From positions 1,979,155 to 2,043,154 of the forward strand of contig NZ_DS989904.1 of the NCBI RefSeq assembly GCF_000155595.1: DNA of 64,000 bases, read 5' to 3'. Positions 26,213-34,791 of the stretch are shown piece by piece. Position 1 is the first letter of the stretch. Every line of letters begins with the position of its first letter. The translations under genes and the position numbers were made by a program. A model generated the notes under the pieces. That model had not been told where the DNA came from. It made no database searches and was given only the letters and a program-made list of their open reading frames with translations. The DNA comes from Synechococcus sp. PCC 7335. Its GTDB lineage: Bacteria > Cyanobacteriota > Cyanobacteriia > Phormidesmidales > Phormidesmidaceae.

Positions 26213-27022
26213 TTATCCTACTGCGCTCAGCTTAGTATCGGAGAGCATTTGCCTACTAACGACTTGATCAATCAAACCGTATTCCTTTGCTTCTTCTGCA
26301 GACATAAAGAAATCACGTTCAGTATCTGCCTCAATTCGACTAATATCTTGACCTGTATGGTCAGCTAGCATCTCATTCAAACGCTTTTTGAGATATAAGA
26401 TCTCACGCGCCTGAATTTCAATATCAGCCGATTGCCCCTGGGCGCCACCTGAAGGCTGGTGAATCATGATTCGGGCGCTTGGCAAGGACATTCGCTTGCC
26501 TTTAGCTCCGCCTGAGAGTAAAAACGCACCCATGCTAGCTGCTAAGCCAAAGCAAATCGTTACAACATCTGGGCGAATCTGCTGCATGGTGTCGTAGATA
26601 GCCATGCCTGCTGTTACCGAACCACCCGGAGAGTTGATATAGAGCTGTACATCTTTTTCTGGATCTTCAGCGTCCAAAAACAACAGTTGAGCCACAATCG
26701 AATCAGCAATATCATCCATGACCGGCGTTCCGAGAAAAACGATCCGTTCTCTGAGCAATCGTGAGTAAATATCGAAGGCACGCTCGCCCCGCCCCGATTG
26801 CTCAACCACCATCGGTAGCATGCTCCGGGTGGACGCATGAAAACCAGAAAACCCTGCTCCTAAGTTAGCCGGTTGACAGTTAGCCGATTGACTATAGTTA
26901 CTTTTCATTTGGTCGATGCTTTGATCCGTGATCGCCTTCTTACTAGGCGTCTTATTTACGAGGCTTCCCCAGTAGAGATCTTGAGGTTTTGATAGCCCGT
27001 ACAATTGAGTCGATTTGTCCAT
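26213..27022 (-). CDS. clpP: ATP-dependent Clp protease proteolytic subunit ClpP
   Basis: Serine protease ring subunit of the ClpXP complex. Catalytic residues are S163 in [10 protein letters not shown]188 in IMIHQPSGG and probably D237 in DTERDFFM. The open frame gives 269 residues, 60-70 more than usual, with an N-terminal extension rich in polar residues; internal ATGs at residues 39, 68 and 71 are alternative starts, and [19 protein letters not shown] (68 on) resembles the normal start. The linkage to clpX and tig matches the clpP2-type paralogue of cyanobacteria. None of the candidate starts has a clear Shine-Dalgarno sequence. Confidence 0.93.
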   Translation of the reverse strand: MDKSTQLYGLSKPQDLYWGSLVNKTPSKKAITDQSIDQMKSNYSQSANCQPANLGAGFSGFHASTRSMLPMVVEQSGRGERAFDIYSRLLRERIVFLGTPVMDDIADSIVAQLLFLDAEDPEKDVQLYINSPGGSVTAGMAIYDTMQQIRPDVVTICFGLAASMGAFLLSGGAKGKRMSLPSARIMIHQPSGGAQGQSADIEIQAREILYLKKRLNEMLADHTGQDISRIEADTERDFFMSAEEAKEYGLIDQVVSRQMLSDTKLSAVG

Positions 27023-27169
27023 ATAAATTTTAAGTGAGCAGCTGCCTGCATACAGGCCTAATGTACCGCATCTAAACTAGAACTGAAGTTAAGACGCGGT
27101 AACACTCTAGCGAAGTCATCGTACATTCGACATGGATAGCATCTTACCTCTAAAGCATAATTGACCTAG

Positions 27170-28633
27170 CTAATCATCTACTACCTCAACCTCTACAGCT
27201 TGAGCTTCGATTGGTTCTGTATCTATTTCTTCTGTTTCTGGTGCTGATACTGAGGCGCTTTCGGCATCAGTATCAGCCGATTCTGAAGGGTCTTCAGGCG
27301 TTTCTTCCGGAGCTAGCGAACCTTCAGGAACCAATTCAATCTCTGAGTTTTCCTTTAACCAGGCTAGAATTTTTTCTTTTAGCAAATCTTCGTTGACAAC
27401 CTGATTCAACCGCTCTGGATCAACCTGACTAGGATCATCTACTTCAGCCATCATCTCTTCGGTCCGCTCAGTGACTTCTTCGTCAGTCACCGCAATTGAT
27501 TCTTGCTTGGCAATCTCACCGAGTGCAAGGGTTCGACGTAAGCGCTCGATTGCCTCTGGCTTGGAACTCTCGCGCATGTTATCAACCAGCTCTTTCGTTA
27601 AGAACTGATTGATGTCAATGCCCTGACGGCTAAGCTGCATAACGGTTTGGGTAACAATGAAATCTACCTCCCGCATGACCAAAGACTTAGGGATTTCGGC
27701 CTCAACGTGCTTAACTAGCTCGTTTAGAAGGGCTTCCTCAATATTCCTGTCAGTAGTGGCGATCGCCTCTTCCTGATAGCGCTCTTCAAGAGACTGACGT
27801 AATTCTTCGAGCGTTTCAAATTCACTGACCTCCTCTGCGAAATCATCGTCTAAATCAGGCAGCTCCTTTTCCTTGAGTTCTTTAAGTGTGATTTCAAAGG
27901 TTGCAGGTTTGCCCGCCAGCTCTGCTTGAGGATAGTCTTCTGGGAAGGTGACTTCTACTTCCTTAGACTCCTCTAGTTTCATCCCGACAATGCCCTCTAC
28001 AAAGCCAGGAATAAAGCGGCCTTCCTTGATCTCAACTTGAAAATCTTGAGCGCTTCCCCCCTCAAATTCTTCTAGTTCACCTGATTCATTTGCAGCTTTT
28101 CCCACAAAATCAACGACCGTTACATCCCCTTCTTTAGCAGTTCTATCTTCGACAGGAACTAATGTCGCCAGATTTTCACGGTAGCCCTCTATAGTTTCAT
28201 CGACCCGACTATCTTTCGGTTTAACTTCTTCGGCTTTCACAGAAAGATCTTTGTATTTACTTAGAGCCACTCGCGGCGGTACATCGACAGAGGCTTTGAT
28301 AACAAAAGGCTCACCAGGGGTGTAGCTACTGACTAGAGATTCAAAATCCGATTGCAGTTGATAGTTGCCTAAGGCCTCTATTTCTTCTTGCTTAATGGCT
28401 TTTTCAATGACTGTCTGGAGCATGTCTTCTAGCGCAGCTGCTTTTAGCTGCACAGCGCCAATTCGTTGAATCAAAATTTGACGAGGGACTTTGCCTTTTC
28501 GAAACCCAGGAATATTGGCTGACTTCATATAGTCGCGCAGCACTTTTTCATATCCCTGCTTAGATAGCTCAGCGGGGACTTCTATTTCTAGTCCGACTTG
28601 GCTATCGGGCAGATTTTCCTGGGTAACTTTCAT
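27170..28633 (-). CDS. tig: Trigger factor
   Basis: Ribosome-bound chaperone and prolyl isomerase for nascent chains. The 487-residue protein has the ribosome-binding domain with GFRKGKVPR (about 43-51), an FKBP-type PPIase domain (about 165-245, with EGFVEG-like VEGIVGMKL), and a helical C-terminal chaperone arm. The last 50 residues are an acidic, Ser/Glu/Ala-rich extension typical of cyanobacterial forms. It heads the tig-clpP-clpX operon, 147 bp before clpP, and is divergent from asd across a 642-bp spacer. ATG start. Confidence 0.96.
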   Translation of the reverse strand: MKVTQENLPDSQVGLEIEVPAELSKQGYEKVLRDYMKSANIPGFRKGKVPRQILIQRIGAVQLKAAALEDMLQTVIEKAIKQEEIEALGNYQLQSDFESLVSSYTPGEPFVIKASVDVPPRVALSKYKDLSVKAEEVKPKDSRVDETIEGYRENLATLVPVEDRTAKEGDVTVVDFVGKAANESGELEEFEGGSAQDFQVEIKEGRFIPGFVEGIVGMKLEESKEVEVTFPEDYPQAELAGKPATFEITLKELKEKELPDLDDDFAEEVSEFETLEELRQSLEERYQEEAIATTDRNIEEALLNELVKHVEAEIPKSLVMREVDFIVTQTVMQLSRQGIDINQFLTKELVDNMRESSKPEAIERLRRTLALGEIAKQESIAVTDEEVTERTEEMMAEVDDPSQVDPERLNQVVNEDLLKEKILAWLKENSEIELVPEGSLAPEETPEDPSESADTDAESASVSAPETEEIDTEPIEAQAVEVEVVDD

Positions 28634-29275
28634 TTACAAATACGTTGGGTGGGGATAATGGAAATAGCTGGTGCGATGTAACTGGTGCAATATAGCTGAC
28701 GTACGTGAACAGGGTAAGATGCAGGCTATTCATCGCAGTTAGACATCATAACCTGATTTACTTTATTTATTTTTTGAATAGATTTTATGACCGGTCAGTT
28801 CTCTAACCTATCGGCCTTAACTTTTTTGCAGGGTTGAAACAAGTGGCATAGTAATCGACTAGCAGAATAGAAGACCATTTCTACTGAGGCACTTCAGACC
28901 ATTTCTACTGAGGCACTTCCCTTCAAGGTATATTGTTAGAACATTGCTTCATAGTGGACTTGAGATTAAGCCTATTAGGTCTGTCCGCACATGCAACTGC
29001 ATCGTAAAGATATTTAGCTTTGGTCTGTTTAGTCTGGTCTATCTAGGCAGTGGTCAGAAAGGGATTTACTAAGTCTTCGGTATGCGGAGTTCCGGCAGTA
29101 AGTTTTTTAGTTGGGTTAAAAATATATAGCTCAGTTACGCTTCCCTATATATTCCCTATCCCTATGTATGTATTATACGTATGCTTTTTTGATGGATGCC
29201 CACCTCACTACTCCTTAGAAAAAGCTCATTCGGCCTTATATGTATGTGCTTAGTTGAAAATGGAGAATACCTGGT
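28634..29275. other. Divergent promoter region tig / asd
   Basis: A 642-bp spacer. It contains the 24-bp tandem duplication at 28873-28918 and AT-rich stretches with repeated TATAT near 29120-29170 that could be the asd promoter. The 67-codon frame at 29050-29253 has no recognisable feature and I do not treat it as a gene. Confidence 0.45.
28873..28918. repeat. 24-bp two-copy tandem duplication
   Basis: GACCATTTCTACTGAGGCAC plus TTCA at 28873-28896 is repeated from 28897, identical over 22 bases to 28918. It lies in the tig/asd divergent promoter region. Confidence 0.9.
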
Positions 29276-30310
29276 TTGTTTGATTCTTATAACGTTGCTA
29301 TTCTGGGCGCCACTGGCGCAGTTGGAAGCGAGCTACTTCAGCTGCTAGAAGAACGTAGTTTCCCAATCAAATCATTGAAGCTATTAGCTTCAGCACGTTC
29401 AGCAGGTCGCCAAGTTATCTTTAAAGGTGAGGCTATCACTGTCGAAGCGGTTAGCAAAGAAGCTTTTGATGGTGTAGATATTGTGCTTGCTTCTGCGGGT
29501 GGTGCTATCTCAAAGCGTTGGGCCAAAGATATCGTCAACGCAGGTGCATTGATGATTGATAATTCTAGTGCCTTTCGGATGGACGATACTGTTCCGTTAG
29601 TTGTTCCAGAAGTTAATCCAGAGGCTGCAGCAGCCCATCAGGGTATTATTGCTAATCCTAACTGCACTACGATTTTGATGAGTGTAGCTATCTGGCCTCT
29701 CCACCAAATTCAAGCTATCCGGCGTATTGTAGTTGCTACCTACCAATCAGCCAGTGGTGCAGGTGCTAGAGCCATGGAAGAGGTAAAGCAGCAAGCCAAG
29801 GCGATTCTAGCTGGAGACACCCCACCTACTGAGAGCTTTCCTTATCCACTTGCTTTTAATCTTTTTCCGCACAATACACCGCTCAATGAGCAGGGATATT
29901 GTGAAGAAGAGATGAAGATGGTCAATGAAACACGCAAGATCTTCAGTATGCCTGAACTTAGAGTTTCAGCTACCTGTATTCGGGTACCCGTCCTTAGAGC
30001 TCACTCAGAAGCTGTTAACTTAGAGTTTGAACAGCCATTTGATCTTGAAAGGGCTAGAAAAGCTATTCAGTCCTCATCCGGGGTAAAGTTAGTAGAAGAC
30101 TGGCAGGCTAACTACTTTCCTATGCCGATCGATGCTAGTGGCGTAGACGATGTGTTAGTCGGTCGTATCCGTCAAGATATTTCTAATCCACAGGGTTTGG
30201 AGCTTTGGCTAAGTGGTGATCAAATTCGCAAAGGAGCGGCGCTAAATGCTGTTCAAATAGCAGAGCTAGTCGTTGCAAAGCAATGGATGCGATCACCTGT
30301 AGTGGTTTGA
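29276..30310 (+). CDS. asd: Aspartate-semialdehyde dehydrogenase
   Basis: Reduces aspartyl phosphate to aspartate semialdehyde with NADPH, the branch-point step for lysine, threonine, methionine and diaminopimelate. The 344-residue protein shows the nucleotide loop LGATGAVGSE (10-19), the active-site cysteine C130 in ANPNCTT, and the second-domain histidine in VPVLRAHSEAV. The only in-frame start with a ribosome site is a TTG at 29276, with GGAG about ten bases upstream. It begins the asd-dapA-rnj block. dapA follows after 106 bp. Confidence 0.95.
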   Translation: MFDSYNVAILGATGAVGSELLQLLEERSFPIKSLKLLASARSAGRQVIFKGEAITVEAVSKEAFDGVDIVLASAGGAISKRWAKDIVNAGALMIDNSSAFRMDDTVPLVVPEVNPEAAAAHQGIIANPNCTTILMSVAIWPLHQIQAIRRIVVATYQSASGAGARAMEEVKQQAKAILAGDTPPTESFPYPLAFNLFPHNTPLNEQGYCEEEMKMVNETRKIFSMPELRVSATCIRVPVLRAHSEAVNLEFEQPFDLERARKAIQSSSGVKLVEDWQANYFPMPIDASGVDDVLVGRIRQDISNPQGLELWLSGDQIRKGAALNAVQIAELVVAKQWMRSPVVV

Positions 30311-30416
30311 ATTGCCTATGTACAGTCTAAGTAGAGCTTGAAGAAAGACTGCATCTGACTGGAGGTAGTAGATGAGCAGATAGCTAGGGTATTAAGTGAA
30401 CATGTACGTAAATTGA

Positions 30417-31370
30417 ATGATGATAAGTATGGCTGATACCTCAGTTGATACACTAGCCTCTTCATCCAAAAGAGTTCCTTTTTTTGGAAGAGTCGTAACC
30501 GCGATGGTAACGCCCTTTCATGACAGTGGTGAAGTCAACTATCCGCTCACGGAAAAGCTGGCCAACCATCTGGTAGATCATGGCACAGATACGGTTTTAG
30601 TCTGTGGAACAACTGGCGAGTCGCCCTCACTGACTTGGGATGAGGAATACGCTCTGTTTCAAACGGTTAAGCAAGCTGTGGGTAGTAGAGCTAAAGTACT
30701 AGCAGGTACGGGCTCGAATAGTACGCAAGAAGCGATAGAAGCCACTCGAAAGGCCGAAAAGCTGGGACTAGATGGTTCATTGCAAGTGGTTCCCTACTAC
30801 AACAAGCCACCACAGGAGGGCCTGTATGGCCACTTCGAAGCGATCGCCCAAGCGGCCCCTGATCTGCCGATCATGCTCTACAATGTGCCTGGACGCACAA
30901 GCTGCAATTTGCTCCCCGAAACAGCTATCAAACTGTCAAAGCTTCCCAACATCATCGCGATCAAAGAAGCTAGTGGGAACCTTGATCAAGTCAGTCAGCT
31001 CAGTCGACTGAGTTCCGCTGAATTTGAAATCTACTCTGGAGATGACTCTCTAACGTTGCCAATGCTCTCTGTAGGTGCTGTGGGCGTGGTGAGTGTTGCA
31101 AGTCATCTTGTTGGAGATGCCTTGCAAGAAATGGTTAAGGCATTTGAATCGGGACAGGTTAGTCAAGCAGCTGCTATTCATCTAAAGCTCTTTCCGCTGT
31201 TCAAGGCGTTGTTTGCGACCACTAGCCCAATTCCATTGAAAGTAGCTCTAGATTTGCAAGGTTGGGCAATTGGGAACTGTCGTTTACCGCTTTCGTCAGG
31301 CTCAGCCGAACTGCGTCGAGATCTCGCAGACACTTTGACCCAAATGAGCTTACTACAGCCCATTGCATAG
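30417..31370 (+). CDS. dapA: 4-hydroxy-tetrahydrodipicolinate synthase
   Basis: Condenses pyruvate with aspartate semialdehyde in the diaminopimelate/lysine pathway, directly using the product of the preceding asd gene. The 317-residue TIM-barrel protein has the GTTGESP motif (64-70), the catalytic Tyr155 in LYNVPGRT and the Schiff-base Lys183 in IAIKEASGN. The first 20 residues are family-poor; starts at 30417, 30420 and 30429 are all possible and none has a good Shine-Dalgarno sequence. The barrel core begins at about residue 25. Confidence 0.95.
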   Translation: MMISMADTSVDTLASSSKRVPFFGRVVTAMVTPFHDSGEVNYPLTEKLANHLVDHGTDTVLVCGTTGESPSLTWDEEYALFQTVKQAVGSRAKVLAGTGSNSTQEAIEATRKAEKLGLDGSLQVVPYYNKPPQEGLYGHFEAIAQAAPDLPIMLYNVPGRTSCNLLPETAIKLSKLPNIIAIKEASGNLDQVSQLSRLSSAEFEIYSGDDSLTLPMLSVGAVGVVSVASHLVGDALQEMVKAFESGQVSQAAAIHLKLFPLFKALFATTSPIPLKVALDLQGWAIGNCRLPLSSGSAELRRDLADTLTQMSLLQPIA

Positions 31371-32033
31371 GTCTAACTATCAGAAGCGAAGTAGATAGCG
31401 AAATAAGCTGAATGTAACAACTCAAAAAGTAATGCTGTCGATGAAGAAGTGAGTTGGGGAAGAAGTGAGTTAGGTTCAAAGACTATAGTTTGAGACTCTC
31501 AAGAGATTAGAAAAACTAGATAACTCTAGAAAACAAAATTGTCAGATCAAAACTATTTCTATCGAAGGCAGTTTGCCCTAGTCATGTCTGTACAAGGCTG
31601 TTGAGTCTAACGTTATGCAGCGACAGTCTCTTGCTACAGATGCTTTACTACTACTACTACTACTACTACTACTCGAGCCAGACCTAAACCGAAGCTAATC
31701 AGTCTTGAAGCGCTAATTGAAATCCAAGACGTTCACCACAGGTAAAACTAACCCATAGGCAAAATCCATAAGAGGCAAAATCAGTAAACCAAACACAGAC
31801 GACAGCTTAGTTGGCCTAGCAAAAATCCTAGGCACCTTCATTGACATTGACTATGCGAACAGACTCGTCGATGCGAACAAACCCGGCAAGGTGTTAGTAA
31901 GTAATCACTTATCCAAAGAAGCTAGTATCGCCCTTCATCAGCTAGCAACTTCGCCACCTCGCTCCAACCCAGCACGAAACCGACGGCTAACCTTTCAGAA
32001 ATTCAAATTATCATTACACCCTAAGGAAACTAC
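31371..32033. other. Intergenic region dapA-rnj
   Basis: A 663-bp spacer, probably including a long rnj leader. It carries the (TAC)9 tract at 31646-31672, two 16-bp imperfect repeats sharing GGCAAAATC (31756-31787), and a small hairpin GCCTAG/CTAGGC near 31815-31834. No protein gene seen. Confidence 0.45.
31646..31672. repeat. (TAC)9 trinucleotide microsatellite
   Basis: Nine uninterrupted TAC units, 361 bp upstream of the rnj start. No stop-free frame with a start codon uses it, so it is probably non-coding. It is the only pure microsatellite I noticed in the window. Confidence 0.95.
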
Positions 32034-33902
32034 ATGAGTAGAAGAACCATCAGTAGTCAAAAGTCCAACACACGATTGTCAAATGGCTCGAAAGAGACCG
32101 GCAAAAGACAGGGTGCCGGCGCCTTGAAGATTATTCCTCTCGGTGGACTACACGAGATTGGAAAGAACACCTGCGTTTTTGAGTATGGTGACGAGATTGT
32201 TTTGCTAGATGCTGGCTTGTCTTTTCCGACAGAGGGCATGCATGGCGTCAATATTGTGCTTCCAGATATTACCTATCTAAAGGAGAACCAACACAAAATT
32301 AAAGGCATGATTGTCACTCACGGTCATGAGGATCATATCGGTGGGATTGCTTTTCATCTCAAGCAGTTCAACATTCCGGTTATTCATGGCCCGCGTTTAG
32401 CAATGGCTCTTTTGCAAGGGAAGCTTGAAGAAGCAGGCGTTCTGAATAGCACCGAACTTCATACGGTCGGACCGAGAGATACTGTCCAGTTTGGCAAACA
32501 CTTTAGCGCCCAGTACATCCGCAACACCCACTCTATGGCGGATAGTTTCACAATGGCGATCAAGACGCCAGTAGGGACTATTATTCACAGCGGTGACTTC
32601 AAAGTTGACCATACGCCTGTGGATGGCGAATTCTTTGATTTTCAAAAGATTGCTGAATACGGCGAAGAAGGCGTGCTGTGCCTTATTAGCGACTCTACCA
32701 ATGCAGAGATTCCTGGTAATACACCTTCAGAACGGTCTGTATTCCCTAATCTAGATAGGGAATTTAGCGATGCCAAAGGCCGTCTGTTCGTTACCACTTT
32801 TGCTTCTTCTGTGCATCGCGTAAGCATGCTGCTAGAACTTGCTCAAAAGCATAAGCGTTCAGTCTTTGTCGTAGGCCGCTCTATGCTAAACGTCATTTCA
32901 CATGCTCGTAACTTGGGCTACATTAAATGTCCTGATAGCTTGTTCAAGCCTTTGAATCAGCTGAAGCAATGTCCAAATGACCAGACCATGATTCTTACCA
33001 CTGGCTCACAGGGCGAACCGATGGCAGCCTTGACTAGAATCGCTAATCGTTCTCATCGACAAATCCGCATAGAGCAAGGCGATACGGTTATTTTTTCGTC
33101 TAATCCTATTCCAGGTAATACTATCAGCGTGGTCGGTACTATCGACAAGCTGATGCAGCAAGGGGCGCGTGTTATCTATGGAAAAGGCAAAGGGTTACAC
33201 GTATCAGGGCATGGTTACCAGGAAGATCACAAGCTGATGCTGGCGCTGACTCGACCTAAGTTTTTCATTCCGGTGCATGGTGAGCACAGAATGCTAGTTA
33301 AGCACGCTGAGATGGCACAGCAGCTAGGCGTTGAGCCGCAGAATATCGCCATTGTGAACAACGGCGATGTGGTTAAAGTTACACCTGAAAACATCCGTGT
33401 AGATGGCAAAGTCACTGCTGGTATTGAGCTGGTAGATGCTTCTCGAACAGGTATTGTAGAGCGCACTGTTCTAAAAGAGCGTCAGCAGTTGGCTGAAGAT
33501 GGCATCATCACAGTTTCAGCCACGGTAGATGGCACTGGCAAGCTGCTGGGCGAGCCGACTATTAACTTACGCGGGGTTGTCACGACGCGATCGCAAGCGC
33601 AGTGGGAAAGCATCATCATTCCGGTGGTCACTAAATCAGTTCGGACTCGGTGGAAGGAAGTTCTAGACGATTCAAACGGTGAACGTCCTCGGGTGAACTG
33701 GGATGGATTGCGATCGCGTATAGAAGAAGATACTCGTCGATTTGTTCGTCGCGAACTTCCCAAACAATACCCAGTAACCGTGCTTATGCTTCAGCACTTT
33801 GATGTGGCGAGTAATCCCACTATCAGCGCTGGTTCTGACGATGATAATGGTTCTGCGCAGCCGGGCAGACGTCGCCGCTCTTTATCCACTGCCTCTGCTT
33901 AG
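32034..33902 (+). CDS. rnj: Ribonuclease J
   Basis: Metallo-beta-lactamase/beta-CASP ribonuclease with endo- and 5'-3' exonuclease activity, central to mRNA decay. The 622-residue protein has a basic N-terminal tail (about 1-30), the metal-binding HTHGHEDHIGG motif (H96, H98, D100, H101), and the beta-CASP region with TTGSQGEP and VSGHGYQEDHKL. After the core a cyanobacterial C-terminal extension ends in a basic GRRRRS stretch. ATG start with AAGGA upstream. Third gene of the asd-dapA-rnj block, followed within 900 bp by rne-rnhB, so three RNases cluster here. Confidence 0.95.
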   Translation: MSRRTISSQKSNTRLSNGSKETGKRQGAGALKIIPLGGLHEIGKNTCVFEYGDEIVLLDAGLSFPTEGMHGVNIVLPDITYLKENQHKIKGMIVTHGHEDHIGGIAFHLKQFNIPVIHGPRLAMALLQGKLEEAGVLNSTELHTVGPRDTVQFGKHFSAQYIRNTHSMADSFTMAIKTPVGTIIHSGDFKVDHTPVDGEFFDFQKIAEYGEEGVLCLISDSTNAEIPGNTPSERSVFPNLDREFSDAKGRLFVTTFASSVHRVSMLLELAQKHKRSVFVVGRSMLNVISHARNLGYIKCPDSLFKPLNQLKQCPNDQTMILTTGSQGEPMAALTRIANRSHRQIRIEQGDTVIFSSNPIPGNTISVVGTIDKLMQQGARVIYGKGKGLHVSGHGYQEDHKLMLALTRPKFFIPVHGEHRMLVKHAEMAQQLGVEPQNIAIVNNGDVVKVTPENIRVDGKVTAGIELVDASRTGIVERTVLKERQQLAEDGIITVSATVDGTGKLLGEPTINLRGVVTTRSQAQWESIIIPVVTKSVRTRWKEVLDDSNGERPRVNWDGLRSRIEEDTRRFVRRELPKQYPVTVLMLQHFDVASNPTISAGSDDDNGSAQPGRRRRSLSTASA

Positions 33903-33917
33903 TCGCTAGAAGTAGTC

Positions 33918-33950
33918 GCTAATCACTTGGAAGTAGCCTGGGTGATTAGC
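33918..33950 (+). other. Hairpin downstream of rnj
   Basis: GCTAATCAC (33918-33926) and GTGATTAGC (33942-33950) form a perfect 9-bp stem with a 15-base loop, 13 bp after the rnj stop. No U-run follows, so it may protect the 3' end or aid termination rather than act as a standard intrinsic terminator. Confidence 0.5.
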
Positions 33951-34062
33951 TATAGAACATAGAGCTTATCACTGGCTAAGTATTAAAGCTTCTATTGACT
34001 CTGCTGATGGGGCCTAGAGCTGCTGGAAATTCATAAATACAGCTTTCCCGCCCCAGGCAGGC

Positions 34063-34127
34063 TTCGTAGAGTGGAATCAGAATGCTATGGCAGGTCACAC
34101 CTTAGCGGTAGAGAGTCACTCTACGAA
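34063..34127. repeat. Inverted repeat between rnj and rne
   Basis: TTCGTAGAGTG at 34063-34073 is mirrored exactly by CACTCTACGAA at 34117-34127 with 43 bases between. It could form a large RNA stem-loop or be the remains of a small mobile element. Confidence 0.55.
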
Positions 34128-34681
34128 AGCAGATGCTCTATATTTGTGAACAGCTACTGTAGCGAATCATATAGGCTAACTACGATAGCTAAGTTTCGTA
34201 TAAAGTTATCAAAAAACAAGTGGCCTGGATAGCTCTCGCCATAGCCTTTCATCAGTTCGTATTTTTATCTCACGAAATTACATTAATTTTTTGTATAGCA
34301 AAAGCTTACAAAAGCATCGCGAGCGCTATAATACAGCCACAATAGCTGCAGACAAAGGGTAGTTTCAATAGTGGGCAGGCTTGTAGCTAGCAAAATGCTT
34401 TAGGTTACGGCCGAGTCGGTAGTCATTGTTTGGGCACATATCTTGTTAGAGCGAGATTACGTTGTTCAGACATTGAGATAACCTTGAAAACATCCTTTTT
34501 CGTAGTTGCAGACACTTCTCTATAATAAAGTCTAAAGAGGCCTGCCATCAGCCGAGTTGCTCGCTTCTGTAGAAAGAGGAAGCTCTCATTGTATCTTATT
34601 GAATATCGACAGTGTTGCTTCAGCCTAGAGCGCAGTTAAGCAAGTATCACAGTCTTATTCACGCCTTCAAACATGTCTAAA

Positions 34682-34719
34682 TCTAGAAGACCCGTGTCTT
34701 TCTAGAGATCTATTTTTTT
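34682..34719 (+). promoter_or_regulatory. Hairpin plus U-tract in the rne leader
   Basis: TCTAGAAGAC (34682-34691) pairs with GTC-T-TTCTAGA (34696-34706, one bulged T) around the loop CCGT, giving ten base pairs. Six bases later comes a run of seven Ts (34713-34719). It lies 72 bp before the rne ATG. It could act as a leaky intrinsic terminator/attenuator or as a U-rich RNase E cleavage site for feedback control. Confidence 0.5.
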
Positions 34720-34791
34720 ACAACTCAAGCAGCCATCAGGTGTGAGTCCTCAAGCCATAGGACACGCTGATAGGTTTCAAAGGAATATTGA

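Larger units (their letters stand above)
33903..34791. other. Intergenic region rnj-rne, with probable long rne leader
   Basis: An 889-bp spacer. In order: a 9-bp stem GCTAATCAC/GTGATTAGC (33918-33950) just after rnj, a long-range inverted repeat (34063-34127), and a hairpin with U-run (34682-34719) 72 bp before the rne start. No protein gene seen. An rne 5' UTR of several hundred bases would fit the autoregulated leaders known for RNase E genes. Confidence 0.5.

Noticed and set aside
29050..29253. 67-codon frame before asd
   Set aside because: Cysteine- and aromatic-rich translation without family resemblance, within the asd promoter region.
31646..31672. CRISPR-like array
   Set aside because: It is a simple trinucleotide tract without spacers; no CRISPR repeat pattern or cas gene occurs in the window.
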